Source: Acidobacteriota bacterium (GTDB lineage Bacteria > Acidobacteriota > Vicinamibacteria > Vicinamibacterales > UBA2999). Taken from it: a stretch of DNA of 22,881 bases. The DNA lies in NCBI GenBank assembly GCA_020851835.1, contig JADZBZ010000010.1, positions 1 to 22,881 on the forward strand, given 5' to 3'. This document shows, one piece after another, positions 6,962 through 14,764 of this stretch (the first letter of the stretch is position 1; each line of letters opens with the position of its first letter). The notes beneath the pieces are model-generated. The model saw only the letters and a program-made list of their open reading frames with translations, was not told the DNA's origin and did not search any database. The translations under genes were made by a program, and so were the position numbers.

Positions 6962-8953
6962 CTACACCCTCTCCGGTATGGCCGGGCTGGCGCCCCCCGC
7001 CGCCAACCGTGCGCGCGCCCGCCGGACGCTGGGGGCGTCGCCCACCACATATAAGACGTCACCCGCCGCGAAGGTCCAGTCGATGGGCGGCGGCGCCAGT
7101 GTGGACGCGTCACGCCGCACGGCCAGGATCGTGGCGCCGCTGGCGGCCCTCAGGTTGAGGTGGCCCAGGGTCTGCCCTACCGCCCAGTCCACCGCCTGCA
7201 CCTGGTAGCTCGACACTGGCGCCTCGCCGACCGCGGCCGACACCGGCGCCGACCGCACGGCCGGCGCCGACACCGGGCGAGGACTCGACGACGCCATGGA
7301 GGTTCGAGCCTCCCTCACCAACTCCTCGGCGACGTTCCCCGGCACGTCGAGCCTGGCCAGCAGCTGCGCCATCACCTCGAGCGAGGCCTCGAGCTCCTCG
7401 ACCACCGTCAGCGTCGCGCCGGCCCGGGCCATGCGCTCGGCCTCGAGTCGGTACCGCGTGCGAACGATGACCGGTACGTTCGGATCGAGCGATCGCACCG
7501 CCCGGACGGCCCGCTCGGTGGCCCCCGGGTCGCTCAGCACCGCCACCACGGCCGCCGCCTGGCCCGCCCCCGCCGCGTGGAGCGGCTCGACCGCCGTGGC
7601 GTCGCCATAGAAGATCGGGTGTCCCACGGCCACCGCATCCCGCACCGCCGCGCCGTTCAGTTCCAGAATCGTGTGCGGCGTTCCGACCTCATCCAGCGCG
7701 CTGGCAATGAGGCGGCCGCCGACGCCGAAGCCCAGGATGAGGACGTGTCCGCGCGGCGCCGCCGACCTGACGGCCGTGGCCGGCTGGCCCGCCCCGCGGC
7801 GCCGACCCAGCCAGCCGCCAAACGCTGGCGCCCACGCGACCAGCGCGGGCGTCACCATCATCGTCAGGACGCTCGCCCCGAGCAGCACCTCCCACGCGTC
7901 CATGTCGATGGCGCCGGTGGCCACGGCGCTGGTGCCCAGCACGAACGAGAACTCCCCGACCTGCGCCAATCCAAGCGCCGCGGTCGCCGCCACGCGCAGC
8001 GGCACGCCCACCGCCGCCAGCGCCGCGGTCGTGCCCACGGTCTTGAGCACCACGATGGCCGCCGCCAGTCCAACCACCAGCGGCAGCACCGGCACGAGCG
8101 CGGCCGGGTGCACGAGCAGGCCCACCGAGATGAAGAACAAGCTGCTCAGCAGGTCGCGCAGCGGCCGGATTTCCGCATGAATCTGGTGACTGAATTCGCT
8201 TTCGTCGATCACCAGGCCCGCGAGAAACGCGCCGACGGTCATCGACAGGCCCAGGGTGGAGGCAAGCCAGGCCGTGCCCAGGCTGGCCACCAGCACCATC
8301 AGTCCGAACGCCTCGCGGCCCGCTGCCGTGGCCATGCGGAAGAGAAGCGGCAGCAGGAACCGCGTGACAGCGGTGAGCCCCACCGCGATCAGCAGGATTT
8401 GCAGGACGGCCCGGCCAAGGCTGGCGTCGGTGGATCCGAACAGCACCGGCGCCAGCACCAGGGCCACGAGCGCGAGCACGTCCTGCAGGAGCAGGACGCC
8501 GAGCGCGAGGCTGCCGTGCGGGGAGTGGATCTCGTTGCGGCGTGTCAACTCGCTCACCAGGATCGAGGTGCTCGACACGGCCACGAAGAACGCCACGAAC
8601 ATCACGGTCTCGACGGAGCGCCCGAACCACAACACCGCGACCGGGGCCACGACCAGCATCGTGCCGATCACCTGCGCGCCGCCGCCGAGGGCCATCTTGC
8701 GCCACAGCCGCCAGATATCGCCGAACGGCAGGTCCAGCCCCACCATGAAGAGCAGCAGCGCGACTCCCATTTCCGACAGGATCGCCACCGTCTCTTCCGA
8801 ACCCACCAGCCCGAAACCGCCCGGGCCGGCCAGCATCCCGGTCACGATCAGGCTGACGATGGCCGGCGCGCGCAGGCGGCCGGCCACCACCAGCAGCACG
8901 AAGGCCAGCGCATACAAGACGACGATGTCCTGGACGATGGAGTGAGTGGGCAC
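6962..8953 (-). CDS. Kef-type CPA2 monovalent cation/H+ antiporter with RCK domains
   Basis: 663 aa. Residues about 1-390 are the Na+/H+-exchanger membrane domain with a dozen hydrophobic segments. An RCK/TrkA-N Rossmann domain follows at about 404-530 (LILGFGVGGR nucleotide loop, then an acidic ELNG after strand two). A TrkA-C type domain is near 580-655 (VDWAVGQTLGHLNL, GDVLYVVGD). Such proteins exchange or gate K+ under nucleotide control in the inner membrane. The start is the GTG at 8953, with AGGAG 4 nt upstream; longer in-frame extensions run into the divergent TauE-like gene and are low-complexity. It diverges from the TauE-like gene across 79 bp. The final TAG overlaps a TAGAAT. Confidence 0.87.
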   Translation of the reverse strand: MPTHSIVQDIVVLYALAFVLLVVAGRLRAPAIVSLIVTGMLAGPGGFGLVGSEETVAILSEMGVALLLFMVGLDLPFGDIWRLWRKMALGGGAQVIGTMLVVAPVAVLWFGRSVETVMFVAFFVAVSSTSILVSELTRRNEIHSPHGSLALGVLLLQDVLALVALVLAPVLFGSTDASLGRAVLQILLIAVGLTAVTRFLLPLLFRMATAAGREAFGLMVLVASLGTAWLASTLGLSMTVGAFLAGLVIDESEFSHQIHAEIRPLRDLLSSLFFISVGLLVHPAALVPVLPLVVGLAAAIVVLKTVGTTAALAAVGVPLRVAATAALGLAQVGEFSFVLGTSAVATGAIDMDAWEVLLGASVLTMMVTPALVAWAPAFGGWLGRRRGAGQPATAVRSAAPRGHVLILGFGVGGRLIASALDEVGTPHTILELNGAAVRDAVAVGHPIFYGDATAVEPLHAAGAGQAAAVVAVLSDPGATERAVRAVRSLDPNVPVIVRTRYRLEAERMARAGATLTVVEELEASLEVMAQLLARLDVPGNVAEELVREARTSMASSSPRPVSAPAVRSAPVSAAVGEAPVSSYQVQAVDWAVGQTLGHLNLRAASGATILAVRRDASTLAPPPIDWTFAAGDVLYVVGDAPSVRRARARLAAGGASPAIPERV

Positions 8954-8962
8954 GTCGCTCCT

Positions 8963-8968
8963 ACTGTA
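8963..8968 (-). promoter_or_regulatory. -10-like TACAGT just before the Kef-type start
   Basis: The minus-strand order is TACAGT, AGGAGCGAC, GTG: the hexamer ends 9 nt before the start codon. The AGGAG inside the spacer could serve as a ribosome site only if transcription began further upstream, so this one is ambiguous between a leaderless and a normal start. Confidence 0.35.
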
Positions 8969-9019
8969 CCAAGGCCGCGCGACCACCGCCTCGGCACCGG
9001 CGGTCTGGCCGCCGTGCGA

Positions 9020-9025
9020 TACCAT
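9020..9025 (+). promoter_or_regulatory. -10-like TACCAT, leaderless geometry for the TauE-like gene
   Basis: The hexamer in TGCGATACCAT ends exactly 7 nt before the GTG start at 9033, placing the expected transcription start at the start codon. No Shine-Dalgarno is present. Confidence 0.4.
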
Positions 9026-9032
9026 CGCCGGC

Positions 9033-9797
9033 GTGCCGTTGCTGGTGGAACTGGCCGTGCTGGCGGGGGCCGGGTTCGTGGCCGGCGCCATCAACGCCGT
9101 GGCCGGAGGCGGTTCGTTCCTCACCCTGCCGGTGCTGGTGTTCCTGGGGCTGCCGGCGGTGGTGGCCAATGCCACGAATCGCGTGGGCGTGCTGGCGCAG
9201 AGCGTCAGCGGACTGTGGGGGTTTCACCGCTACGGCGTCGTTCCATGGCGCTGGGCCCTGTCGGCGTCGATTCCCTCCGTGGCCGGCGCGGGCCTGGGCA
9301 CGTGGCTGTCGCTTCGCGTCCCGGATGTCGCCTTCACACGCCTGCTCTCTTTGGCCATGCTGGGCATCACGCTCTGGTCGGTGTGGAAGGCGCACGGGGG
9401 ATCGGTCACGGACCGGGCAACCGGCCGGGCCGAGCCGGAACCGGACGGCGTCGGCCCGCTGGCCTCGCTCGGCTTCTTCACAGCCGGCGTCTACGGCGGG
9501 TTCATCCAGGCCGGGGTGGGCTTCTTCCTGCTGGCTCTCACCAGCGGCGCGGGGCTGGACCTGGTGCGAGGCAATGCGGTCAAGCTGCTGGCCGTGCTGC
9601 TGATGACCATGCTGTCTCTGGCGCTGTTTGCCGGCGCCGGCACGGTGGACTGGGTACGAGGCGGCGCGTTGGCCGCGGGAAACGTGGCCGGGGGACTCGT
9701 CGGCGTCCGCGTCGCCGTCCTCAAGGGCCAGCGCTGGCTCGAGCGGGCGGTGACGGCCACGATCATCCTCTTCGCCCTGCTGCTCTGGGTCTCCTGA
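9033..9797 (+). CDS. TauE/SafE family membrane permease (DUF81)
   Basis: 254 aa, about eight hydrophobic segments. The N-terminal GAINAVAGGGSFLTLP motif is diagnostic for TauE/SafE (also called DUF81) transporters, and the second half repeats the pattern (YGGFIQAGVGFFLLAL). Members export sulfonates or sulfite, or are of unknown specificity; nothing nearby indicates sulfur metabolism, so the substrate is left open. The GTG at 9033 begins right before the first membrane helix (PLLVELAVLAG); the longer in-frame reading from 8946 adds a polar stretch overlapping the divergent start region. It is 31 nt upstream of ppk1, on the same strand, but ppk1 has its own -10-like element. Confidence 0.82.
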   Translation: MPLLVELAVLAGAGFVAGAINAVAGGGSFLTLPVLVFLGLPAVVANATNRVGVLAQSVSGLWGFHRYGVVPWRWALSASIPSVAGAGLGTWLSLRVPDVAFTRLLSLAMLGITLWSVWKAHGGSVTDRATGRAEPEPDGVGPLASLGFFTAGVYGGFIQAGVGFFLLALTSGAGLDLVRGNAVKLLAVLLMTMLSLALFAGAGTVDWVRGGALAAGNVAGGLVGVRVAVLKGQRWLERAVTATIILFALLLWVS

Positions 9798-9815
9798 GCC
9801 GTCACACCGGTCTGA

Positions 9816-9821
9816 TAAGCT
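9816..9821 (+). promoter_or_regulatory. Extended -10-like TGATAAGCT, leaderless geometry for ppk1
   Basis: TG-n-TAAGCT matches the extended -10 pattern and ends 7 nt before the GTG start at 9829, the same spacing as at the TauE-like gene. It sits in the 31-nt gap after the TauE-like stop. No Shine-Dalgarno is present. Confidence 0.45.
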
Positions 9822-9828
9822 ACTTCGC

Positions 9829-12012
9829 GTGTCGTCGCCCCGCGCTGCAATCGGATTTCCGGGCCGGCGCGCGCGGCGCCGGCGGTCCGCGCAGGCCGCC
9901 GAAACCCTGCCTGGACAACCGGCCATCGACTGGTCACGGCTCGACCCGGCCGACCTCTCGGCGCCCGCACTCTACATCAACCGCGAGCTGAGCTGGCTCG
10001 AGTTCAACCGCCGCGTCCTGGCCCAGGCGCAGGACGGTTCGCACCCTCTGCTCGAGCGCGTGAAGTTCCTGGCCATCGCCGCCACGAACCTGGACGAGTT
10101 CTTCATGGTGCGAGTGGCGACCATCCTGAAGAAGTTCCGCGCGGGGATCGAGGACACCTCGTTCGACGGCCTGAGCACCGAGGACGAACTCGCCCTCATC
10201 CGGCGCCAGGCCCTGCTGCAGCTCGACGACCAGACCGCGTGCTGGTCGCGCGACCTGCGGCCCCTGCTGGCGGCGGAAGGCATCCGCTTTCTCGACCCCC
10301 CGGACTTCACGCACACCATCGACGCGTGGCTCTCGGAGTACTTCACCTCGCAGATCTTCCCTGTCCTCACGCCGCTGGCGTTCGATCCAGGGCATCCGTT
10401 TCCGTACATCTCGAACCTGAGCATGAACCTGGCGGTGCGGGTCCGACACGGGGGCCGCACCAAGTTCGCCCGTGTCAAGGTGCCGGGCATGCTGCCCCGC
10501 TTCATCGCGCTGCCCGACAGCGTCTCACCGATGGCGGGCACGACCTACGTGTTTCTCGAGGACGTCATCCGCCGCAACGTGCAGGAACTGTTCCCCGGCA
10601 CGCAGGTCGAGAACGCCCATCTCTTCCGGGTGATCCGCGACACCGACATGGTGATCCAGGAAGACGAGGCCGACGATCTGCTCGAGACGGTCGATCGGGG
10701 GCTCAAGCAGTTGCGCTACGGCGCGCTATCGCTGCTGCAGGTCGAGGCCGACATGCCGCGACGCGTGCTGAACACGTTGATCGAGAACTTCGAGGTCGAG
10801 GAAGACGTCGTGGCGCGCCGGTCCGATCGACTCGGGTTCGGCGACTGGCACGCGCTGACCAGCCTGCATCGTCCCGCGCTCAAGGATCCGGTCTTCATCC
10901 CGCACACGCTCTGGGCGCCCGACGAGGCCGACCGCGTGTTCGAACAGATCGCGGATCAGGACTTCCTGGTGCACCATCCGTTCCAGTCGTTCACCTCGGT
11001 CGAGACCTTCCTGCGCGCCGCGGTGTCCGATCGGAACGTCGTGGCCATCAAGATCACGCTCTACCGCATCGGTGCGAACTCGCCGCTCGTGGATCTGCTG
11101 ATCGAAGCGGCCGAACAGGGCAAGCAGGTGGCCGTGCTCGTCGAGCTCAAGGCCCGATTCGACGAGCGCAACAACATCGCGTGGGCGAACCGGCTTGAAG
11201 AGGCGGGCATCCACGTCGTCTACGGACTGGTGAACCTCAAGGTCCACTGCAAGCTCTGCCTGGTAGTCCGTCAGGAGACCGACGGCATCCGGCGGTACGC
11301 GCACCTGGCGACCGGCAACTACAACCGCGTCACGTCGCAGATCTACACTGACGTCGGGTTGTTCACCGCGGACGAGCGCATCCTCAACGACGTGTCCGAG
11401 GTGTTCAACGCGCTCACCGGCTACTCCAGTCAGCGGTCGCACGAGGCGCTGCTCGTGGCGCCCGGCGGTCTGCGCCAGGGATTCCGCGCGCTGGTCGAGC
11501 GCGAGATGGCCCACGCGGCCGCGGGGCGTCCGGCTGCCATCGTCATCAAGAACAACGCCGTGGCCGACCCGGCGATGATTCGCACGCTCTATCGCGCTTC
11601 GCAGGCCGGCGTGCCCATCGACATGATCGTGCGCGGCGTCTGCTGCCTGCGGCCGGGCATTCCCGGCATCAGCGACCGCATCCGCGTCCGTTCCATCGTC
11701 GGGCGGTTCCTCGAGCACTCGCGCATCTACTCGTTCGACAACGGCGGCGAGCCCGAGGTCTACATCGGCAGCGCCGACCTGATGGAACGCAACCTGGACC
11801 GGCGCGTCGAGGTGCTCTGCCCCATCTTCGACGCCGACCTGCGGCAGCACCTGCGCGAGGTCGTGCTGGGCGCCGTCCGCTCGGACACGGCGCGCTGCTG
11901 GACGCTCAAGACCGACGGCACCTACACGCGGGAGCCGCTCGAACCCGGCACCGAGCCCATCGACGCGCAGCGGCTGCTGCTGGCCCACTACACGTCGAGC
12001 GATCGAGGGTAA
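9829..12012 (+). CDS. ppk1: Polyphosphate kinase 1
   Basis: 727 aa, normal length for PPK1, which reversibly transfers the ATP gamma-phosphate to polyphosphate. The N-terminal domain starts with YINRELSWLEFNRRVL and the AATNLDEFFMVRV motif. The autophosphorylated histidine is H492 in YAHLATGNYN (His435 of the E. coli enzyme) and the second essential one is H630 in FLEHSRIY (His592). The C-terminal MERNLDRRVEVLCPI block is intact. Residues 1-45 are a basic, Arg-rich leader not seen in the core family, so the GTG start is less certain than the rest. There is no Shine-Dalgarno; the start sits behind a -10-like element. It ends 25 bp from the convergent ABC permease gene. Confidence 0.95.
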   Translation: MSSPRAAIGFPGRRARRRRSAQAAETLPGQPAIDWSRLDPADLSAPALYINRELSWLEFNRRVLAQAQDGSHPLLERVKFLAIAATNLDEFFMVRVATILKKFRAGIEDTSFDGLSTEDELALIRRQALLQLDDQTACWSRDLRPLLAAEGIRFLDPPDFTHTIDAWLSEYFTSQIFPVLTPLAFDPGHPFPYISNLSMNLAVRVRHGGRTKFARVKVPGMLPRFIALPDSVSPMAGTTYVFLEDVIRRNVQELFPGTQVENAHLFRVIRDTDMVIQEDEADDLLETVDRGLKQLRYGALSLLQVEADMPRRVLNTLIENFEVEEDVVARRSDRLGFGDWHALTSLHRPALKDPVFIPHTLWAPDEADRVFEQIADQDFLVHHPFQSFTSVETFLRAAVSDRNVVAIKITLYRIGANSPLVDLLIEAAEQGKQVAVLVELKARFDERNNIAWANRLEEAGIHVVYGLVNLKVHCKLCLVVRQETDGIRRYAHLATGNYNRVTSQIYTDVGLFTADERILNDVSEVFNALTGYSSQRSHEALLVAPGGLRQGFRALVEREMAHAAAGRPAAIVIKNNAVADPAMIRTLYRASQAGVPIDMIVRGVCCLRPGIPGISDRIRVRSIVGRFLEHSRIYSFDNGGEPEVYIGSADLMERNLDRRVEVLCPIFDADLRQHLREVVLGAVRSDTARCWTLKTDGTYTREPLEPGTEPIDAQRLLLAHYTSSDRG

Positions 12013-12037
12013 TCCGGAACCCGCGCCGTTCGGGCGC

Positions 12038-13084
12038 TCACTGCCAGCGGAACCAGCGGAGCGCCAGGCCGAACGAGCCCGCGCCCCAGGCCGCCAGAAC
12101 GGCAATGTCCTTGCCGAGTGCCGTCAGCGGCAGTCCGTCGTTCATCACGCCGCGGAGGGCGTCGTTGAGCGCGGTCAGCGGCAGCGCCTGGATGAACGGC
12201 TGCATCAGGTCGGGGAAGTTGCTCGACGCGAAGAACACGCCCGACAGCACCCACATCGGCAGCATCACCAGGTTCATCAGCCCTGAGACGGCCTCGATGG
12301 TCCGCGCGCGGCTCGCCACGAGCAGGCCCAGTCCACCGAAGGTGAGCGCGCCCAGCACCGCGAGCGCCGCCAGCGACAGCAGGCTGCCCTCGACGCCCAC
12401 GCCGAAGGCGGCCCACGCGAAGCCCACGATGACGGTGGCCTCCATGGCCAGGAACAGCAGGCGGCTCAGGACGTGCGAGGCCAGGTACTCGGCACGAGAC
12501 ATCGGCGTCGCCACCAGGCGCTTGAGTAGCTTCTTGGTGCGGGCCTGGACGATGGCGAAGCCCACGCCCCAGAGCCCGGTGCTCATGATGTTCATGCCGA
12601 GCAGGCCCGGCACGAGCCAGTCGATGTACCGCGATCCCACGGCCGCGATGGGGCGCTCGTCGGCGGTAAACGCGTCGAGGCGTCCCGCGGCGCGCTGCAG
12701 GGCCCGGTCCACCGCCAGGCGCGCCACCTGGCTCTCGGCGCGTGCCTGGTCGAAGCGATAGACGGGCGGCGGACCGGGCTCGACGACGACGGGCGCTCGG
12801 CCGTCGCGGATGGCGCGCTCGACGTCGGCGGGGGCGATGCGGCGGACCGTGAAGCCCCCGTCGGCCTCGAGCATGCCGGCGAGGCGCCCGCCGGCCGCCG
12901 ACTCGACGATGCCGACGACCACGGGCTCGGCACCGCGCGAGCGAAAGGCGATGCCGAGCGCGCAGGTCATGATCACCGGAAAGGCGAACACCCAGAACAC
13001 GGCCTCGGGCTCGCGGAGGAACTCGCGAAAGCGCGCGAGCGTGAGCTCCACCAGCGGAGGCGACGCGCCGCCCCGATCACTCAT
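12038..13084 (-). CDS. ABC-2 type transporter permease
   Basis: 348 aa. An N-terminal membrane segment (VFWVFAFPVIMTCALGIAF) is followed by an extracytoplasmic region of about 110 residues, then five hydrophobic segments at about 160-345. This is the layout of ABC-2 exporters of the YhhJ/drug or lipid export type. The ATG overlaps the stop of the upstream ATPase gene by 8 nt, and GGGAGG lies about 10 nt before it inside that gene, so translation is coupled and the two make one transporter. The cargo is unknown; no substrate gene is adjacent. Confidence 0.88.
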   Translation of the reverse strand: MSDRGGASPPLVELTLARFREFLREPEAVFWVFAFPVIMTCALGIAFRSRGAEPVVVGIVESAAGGRLAGMLEADGGFTVRRIAPADVERAIRDGRAPVVVEPGPPPVYRFDQARAESQVARLAVDRALQRAAGRLDAFTADERPIAAVGSRYIDWLVPGLLGMNIMSTGLWGVGFAIVQARTKKLLKRLVATPMSRAEYLASHVLSRLLFLAMEATVIVGFAWAAFGVGVEGSLLSLAALAVLGALTFGGLGLLVASRARTIEAVSGLMNLVMLPMWVLSGVFFASSNFPDLMQPFIQALPLTALNDALRGVMNDGLPLTALGKDIAVLAAWGAGSFGLALRWFRWQ

Positions 13085-14006
13085 CGCGCAGATGCCTCCC
13101 GGTGAGCGACACGAACACGTCCTCGAGCGTCGCGCTGTGCGTCACCAGCGAGCTCAGGGCCGCGCCGCGCCCGCGCACGAAGTCGAGCAGGGCCGGCACG
13201 GTCTCGTGCAGTTCGGAGGTGGCCAGCGACAGGCGCCCGTCGTCGACGCGCACGTCGCGCACGCCCGGCAGCGCACGCAGCGCGTCGGAGGCGGGCGCGG
13301 CGCCGGTCACGGCGAACTCCACCACGTGCTCGGCGCCAATCGAGGCGACGAGCTCGCGCGGGGTGCCAAGCGCGATCAGCGTGCCCTTGTCCATGATGCC
13401 GACGCGGTCGCAGAGCGCGTGCGCCTCGTCCATGTAGTGCGTCGTGAGCAGGATCGTACGCCCCTCGGCGCGGAAGCGCCCCAGCACGTCCCAGAGCTGG
13501 CGCCGCGATTGCGGATCGAGCCCCGTGGTCGGTTCGTCGAGAAACAGCAGCTCGGGCCGCCCCGCCAGGGCGCACGCCACGGCCAGGCGCTGCTTCTGCC
13601 CGCCGGAGAGCTTCCCCACCCACGACGCGCGCTTCGCCCCCAGCTCGACCACATCGAGCAGTTCGTCCACGGTGGGCCCGTCGGCGAAGAAGGAGCGGAA
13701 GATCCGGAGCGTCTCGCCGACCGTGAGCTTGTCGGCCAGCTGGGTCTCCTGGAGCTGGACGCCGAGCCGGCGCCGGAGCTCGGCGCGATCGCCATGCCAG
13801 GAGAGGCCGAGCACGCGCACGTCCCCTTCATCCTGATCGAGCAGGCCCTCGAGGATCTCGATTGTCGTCGTCTTGCCCGCGCCATTGGGCCCGAGCAGAC
13901 CGAAGCACTCGCCGCGGCCCACGTCGAGGTCGAGCCCCGCGACGGCGACGACATCGGGATAGCGCTTCACGAGGCCGCGACAGCGGACGGCCGGTGCGGG
14001 AGTCAC
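13077..14006 (-). CDS. ABC-2 type transporter ATP-binding protein
   Basis: 309 aa. Walker A GPNGAGKTT at 39-47, Q-loop in VQLQETQL, signature LSGGQKQR, Walker B LLFLDEPTTGLD and switch His in LTTHYMDEA are all intact. A C-terminal extension (about 220-309) of the CcmA/drug-exporter type follows. It energises the permease encoded immediately downstream. The GTG start gives the normal domain start; a TAGAAT hexamer lies 6 nt before it and there is no good Shine-Dalgarno, so the message may be leaderless. It diverges from the PilZ gene across 80 bp. Confidence 0.92.
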   Translation of the reverse strand: MTPAPAVRCRGLVKRYPDVVAVAGLDLDVGRGECFGLLGPNGAGKTTTIEILEGLLDQDEGDVRVLGLSWHGDRAELRRRLGVQLQETQLADKLTVGETLRIFRSFFADGPTVDELLDVVELGAKRASWVGKLSGGQKQRLAVACALAGRPELLFLDEPTTGLDPQSRRQLWDVLGRFRAEGRTILLTTHYMDEAHALCDRVGIMDKGTLIALGTPRELVASIGAEHVVEFAVTGAAPASDALRALPGVRDVRVDDGRLSLATSELHETVPALLDFVRGRGAALSSLVTHSATLEDVFVSLTGRHLRDE

Positions 14007-14012
14007 CGCCTC

Positions 14013-14018
14013 ATTCTA
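14013..14018 (-). promoter_or_regulatory. -10-like TAGAAT 6 nt before the ABC ATPase start
   Basis: A near-consensus hexamer on the minus strand followed by GAGGCG and the GTG. The GAGG touches the start codon region too closely to work as a normal ribosome site, so a leaderless start is the simpler reading. Confidence 0.45.
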
Positions 14019-14070
14019 CGCGTCCGTTCGCCGTCGGTTCGAGCGTGCAAAGAGACCATTTGGGCTGATG

Positions 14071-14076
14071 TACACT
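14071..14076 (+). promoter_or_regulatory. -10-like TACACT before the PilZ gene
   Basis: TACACT, preceded by TG, ends 10 nt before the GTG at 14087, giving an expected leader of only a few bases. No Shine-Dalgarno is present. The -35 region is unclear. Confidence 0.4.
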
Positions 14077-14086
14077 CTCTGTCGTT

Positions 14087-14764
14087 GTGTCGGCGATCGT
14101 TCTCATCGGACCTGCCCCCGTGCTCGCGCGCCTGCGCTCGCAGCTCGACACCCACCAGCAGGTCCAGAGCTTCACGGAGCACGAGGTCCGCGAGGCGGTG
14201 GAGTACATCGCGACGGCGCGGCCGCCGGTGGTGGCCATCGATGAGGAGTTCGCGGTCAGCACGCGCGGCGAGGCGCTGATCGGCCGCATCGCGGACGATC
14301 CGGACCTGACCGGCTGTGAGATTCGCATCCTGCCACGGGAGCCGAAGCCCGATCACGGGATGACGGCCCTGAAGAACGCGGTGGCCGCCATCGACCCGCT
14401 GCCGTCGGCGCCGCATCCCGTCCTCGATCGCCACGGCACGCGGCGCGCGGAGCGCATTCGCCTGATCGAGGGTGTGGCCGTGACGGTGGATGGCAGCCCC
14501 GCCGAACTCATCGATCTGTCGACGGCGGGTGCGCAGGTGGTGTCGCGCATCGTGCTGCGCCCGAACCAGCGCGTGCGGCTGTCGCTGCCCGAGGGCACAC
14601 GCGCCCTGCGGTGCGCGGGCGCCGTCGTGTGGGCATCGTTCGAAATGCCGCCCGGACAGCCGCCGCGCTACCGCGCCGGCCTGCGGATCTCGGGCGTCGA
14701 GGCCGACGTGCTCCAGGAATTCGCCGACCGGCACCGCGCGCCGGTGTCAGGCGAGGTGGACTGA
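14087..14764 (+). CDS. Receiver-like plus PilZ c-di-GMP-binding protein
   Basis: 225 aa. Residues about 1-90 look like a response-regulator-type alpha/beta fold: IVLIGPAPVL as first strand and VVAIDEEF as the strand that would carry the phospho-acceptor Asp. The normal acidic pair after strand one is missing, so phosphorylation is doubtful. Residues about 118-220 are a PilZ domain with both c-di-GMP motifs, R119-x3-R123 and D143-L-S145-T-A-G148. It is probably a soluble c-di-GMP effector, possibly for motility or surface polymers; no target gene is adjacent. The last 18 bases overlap the end of purA on the other strand. Confidence 0.83.
   Translation: MSAIVLIGPAPVLARLRSQLDTHQQVQSFTEHEVREAVEYIATARPPVVAIDEEFAVSTRGEALIGRIADDPDLTGCEIRILPREPKPDHGMTALKNAVAAIDPLPSAPHPVLDRHGTRRAERIRLIEGVAVTVDGSPAELIDLSTAGAQVVSRIVLRPNQRVRLSLPEGTRALRCAGAVVWASFEMPPGQPPRYRAGLRISGVEADVLQEFADRHRAPVSGEVD

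Noticed and set aside
7160..9991. Very long open frame (943 codons) on the plus strand opposite the Kef-type gene
   Set aside because: It is rich in Arg, His, Gln and Gly, has no recognisable domain, and runs antisense to the Kef-type gene then out of frame through the TauE-like gene. Long antisense frames are expected at this GC content.
12023..12037. Hairpin GCGCC-GTTCG-GGCGC between ppk1 and the ABC permease as a two-way terminator
   Set aside because: Only five base pairs and no T-run on either side; such short GC stems are common here.
10726..12105. 459-codon minus-strand frame across ppk1
   Set aside because: Shadow of a strongly conserved enzyme gene; no motif of its own.
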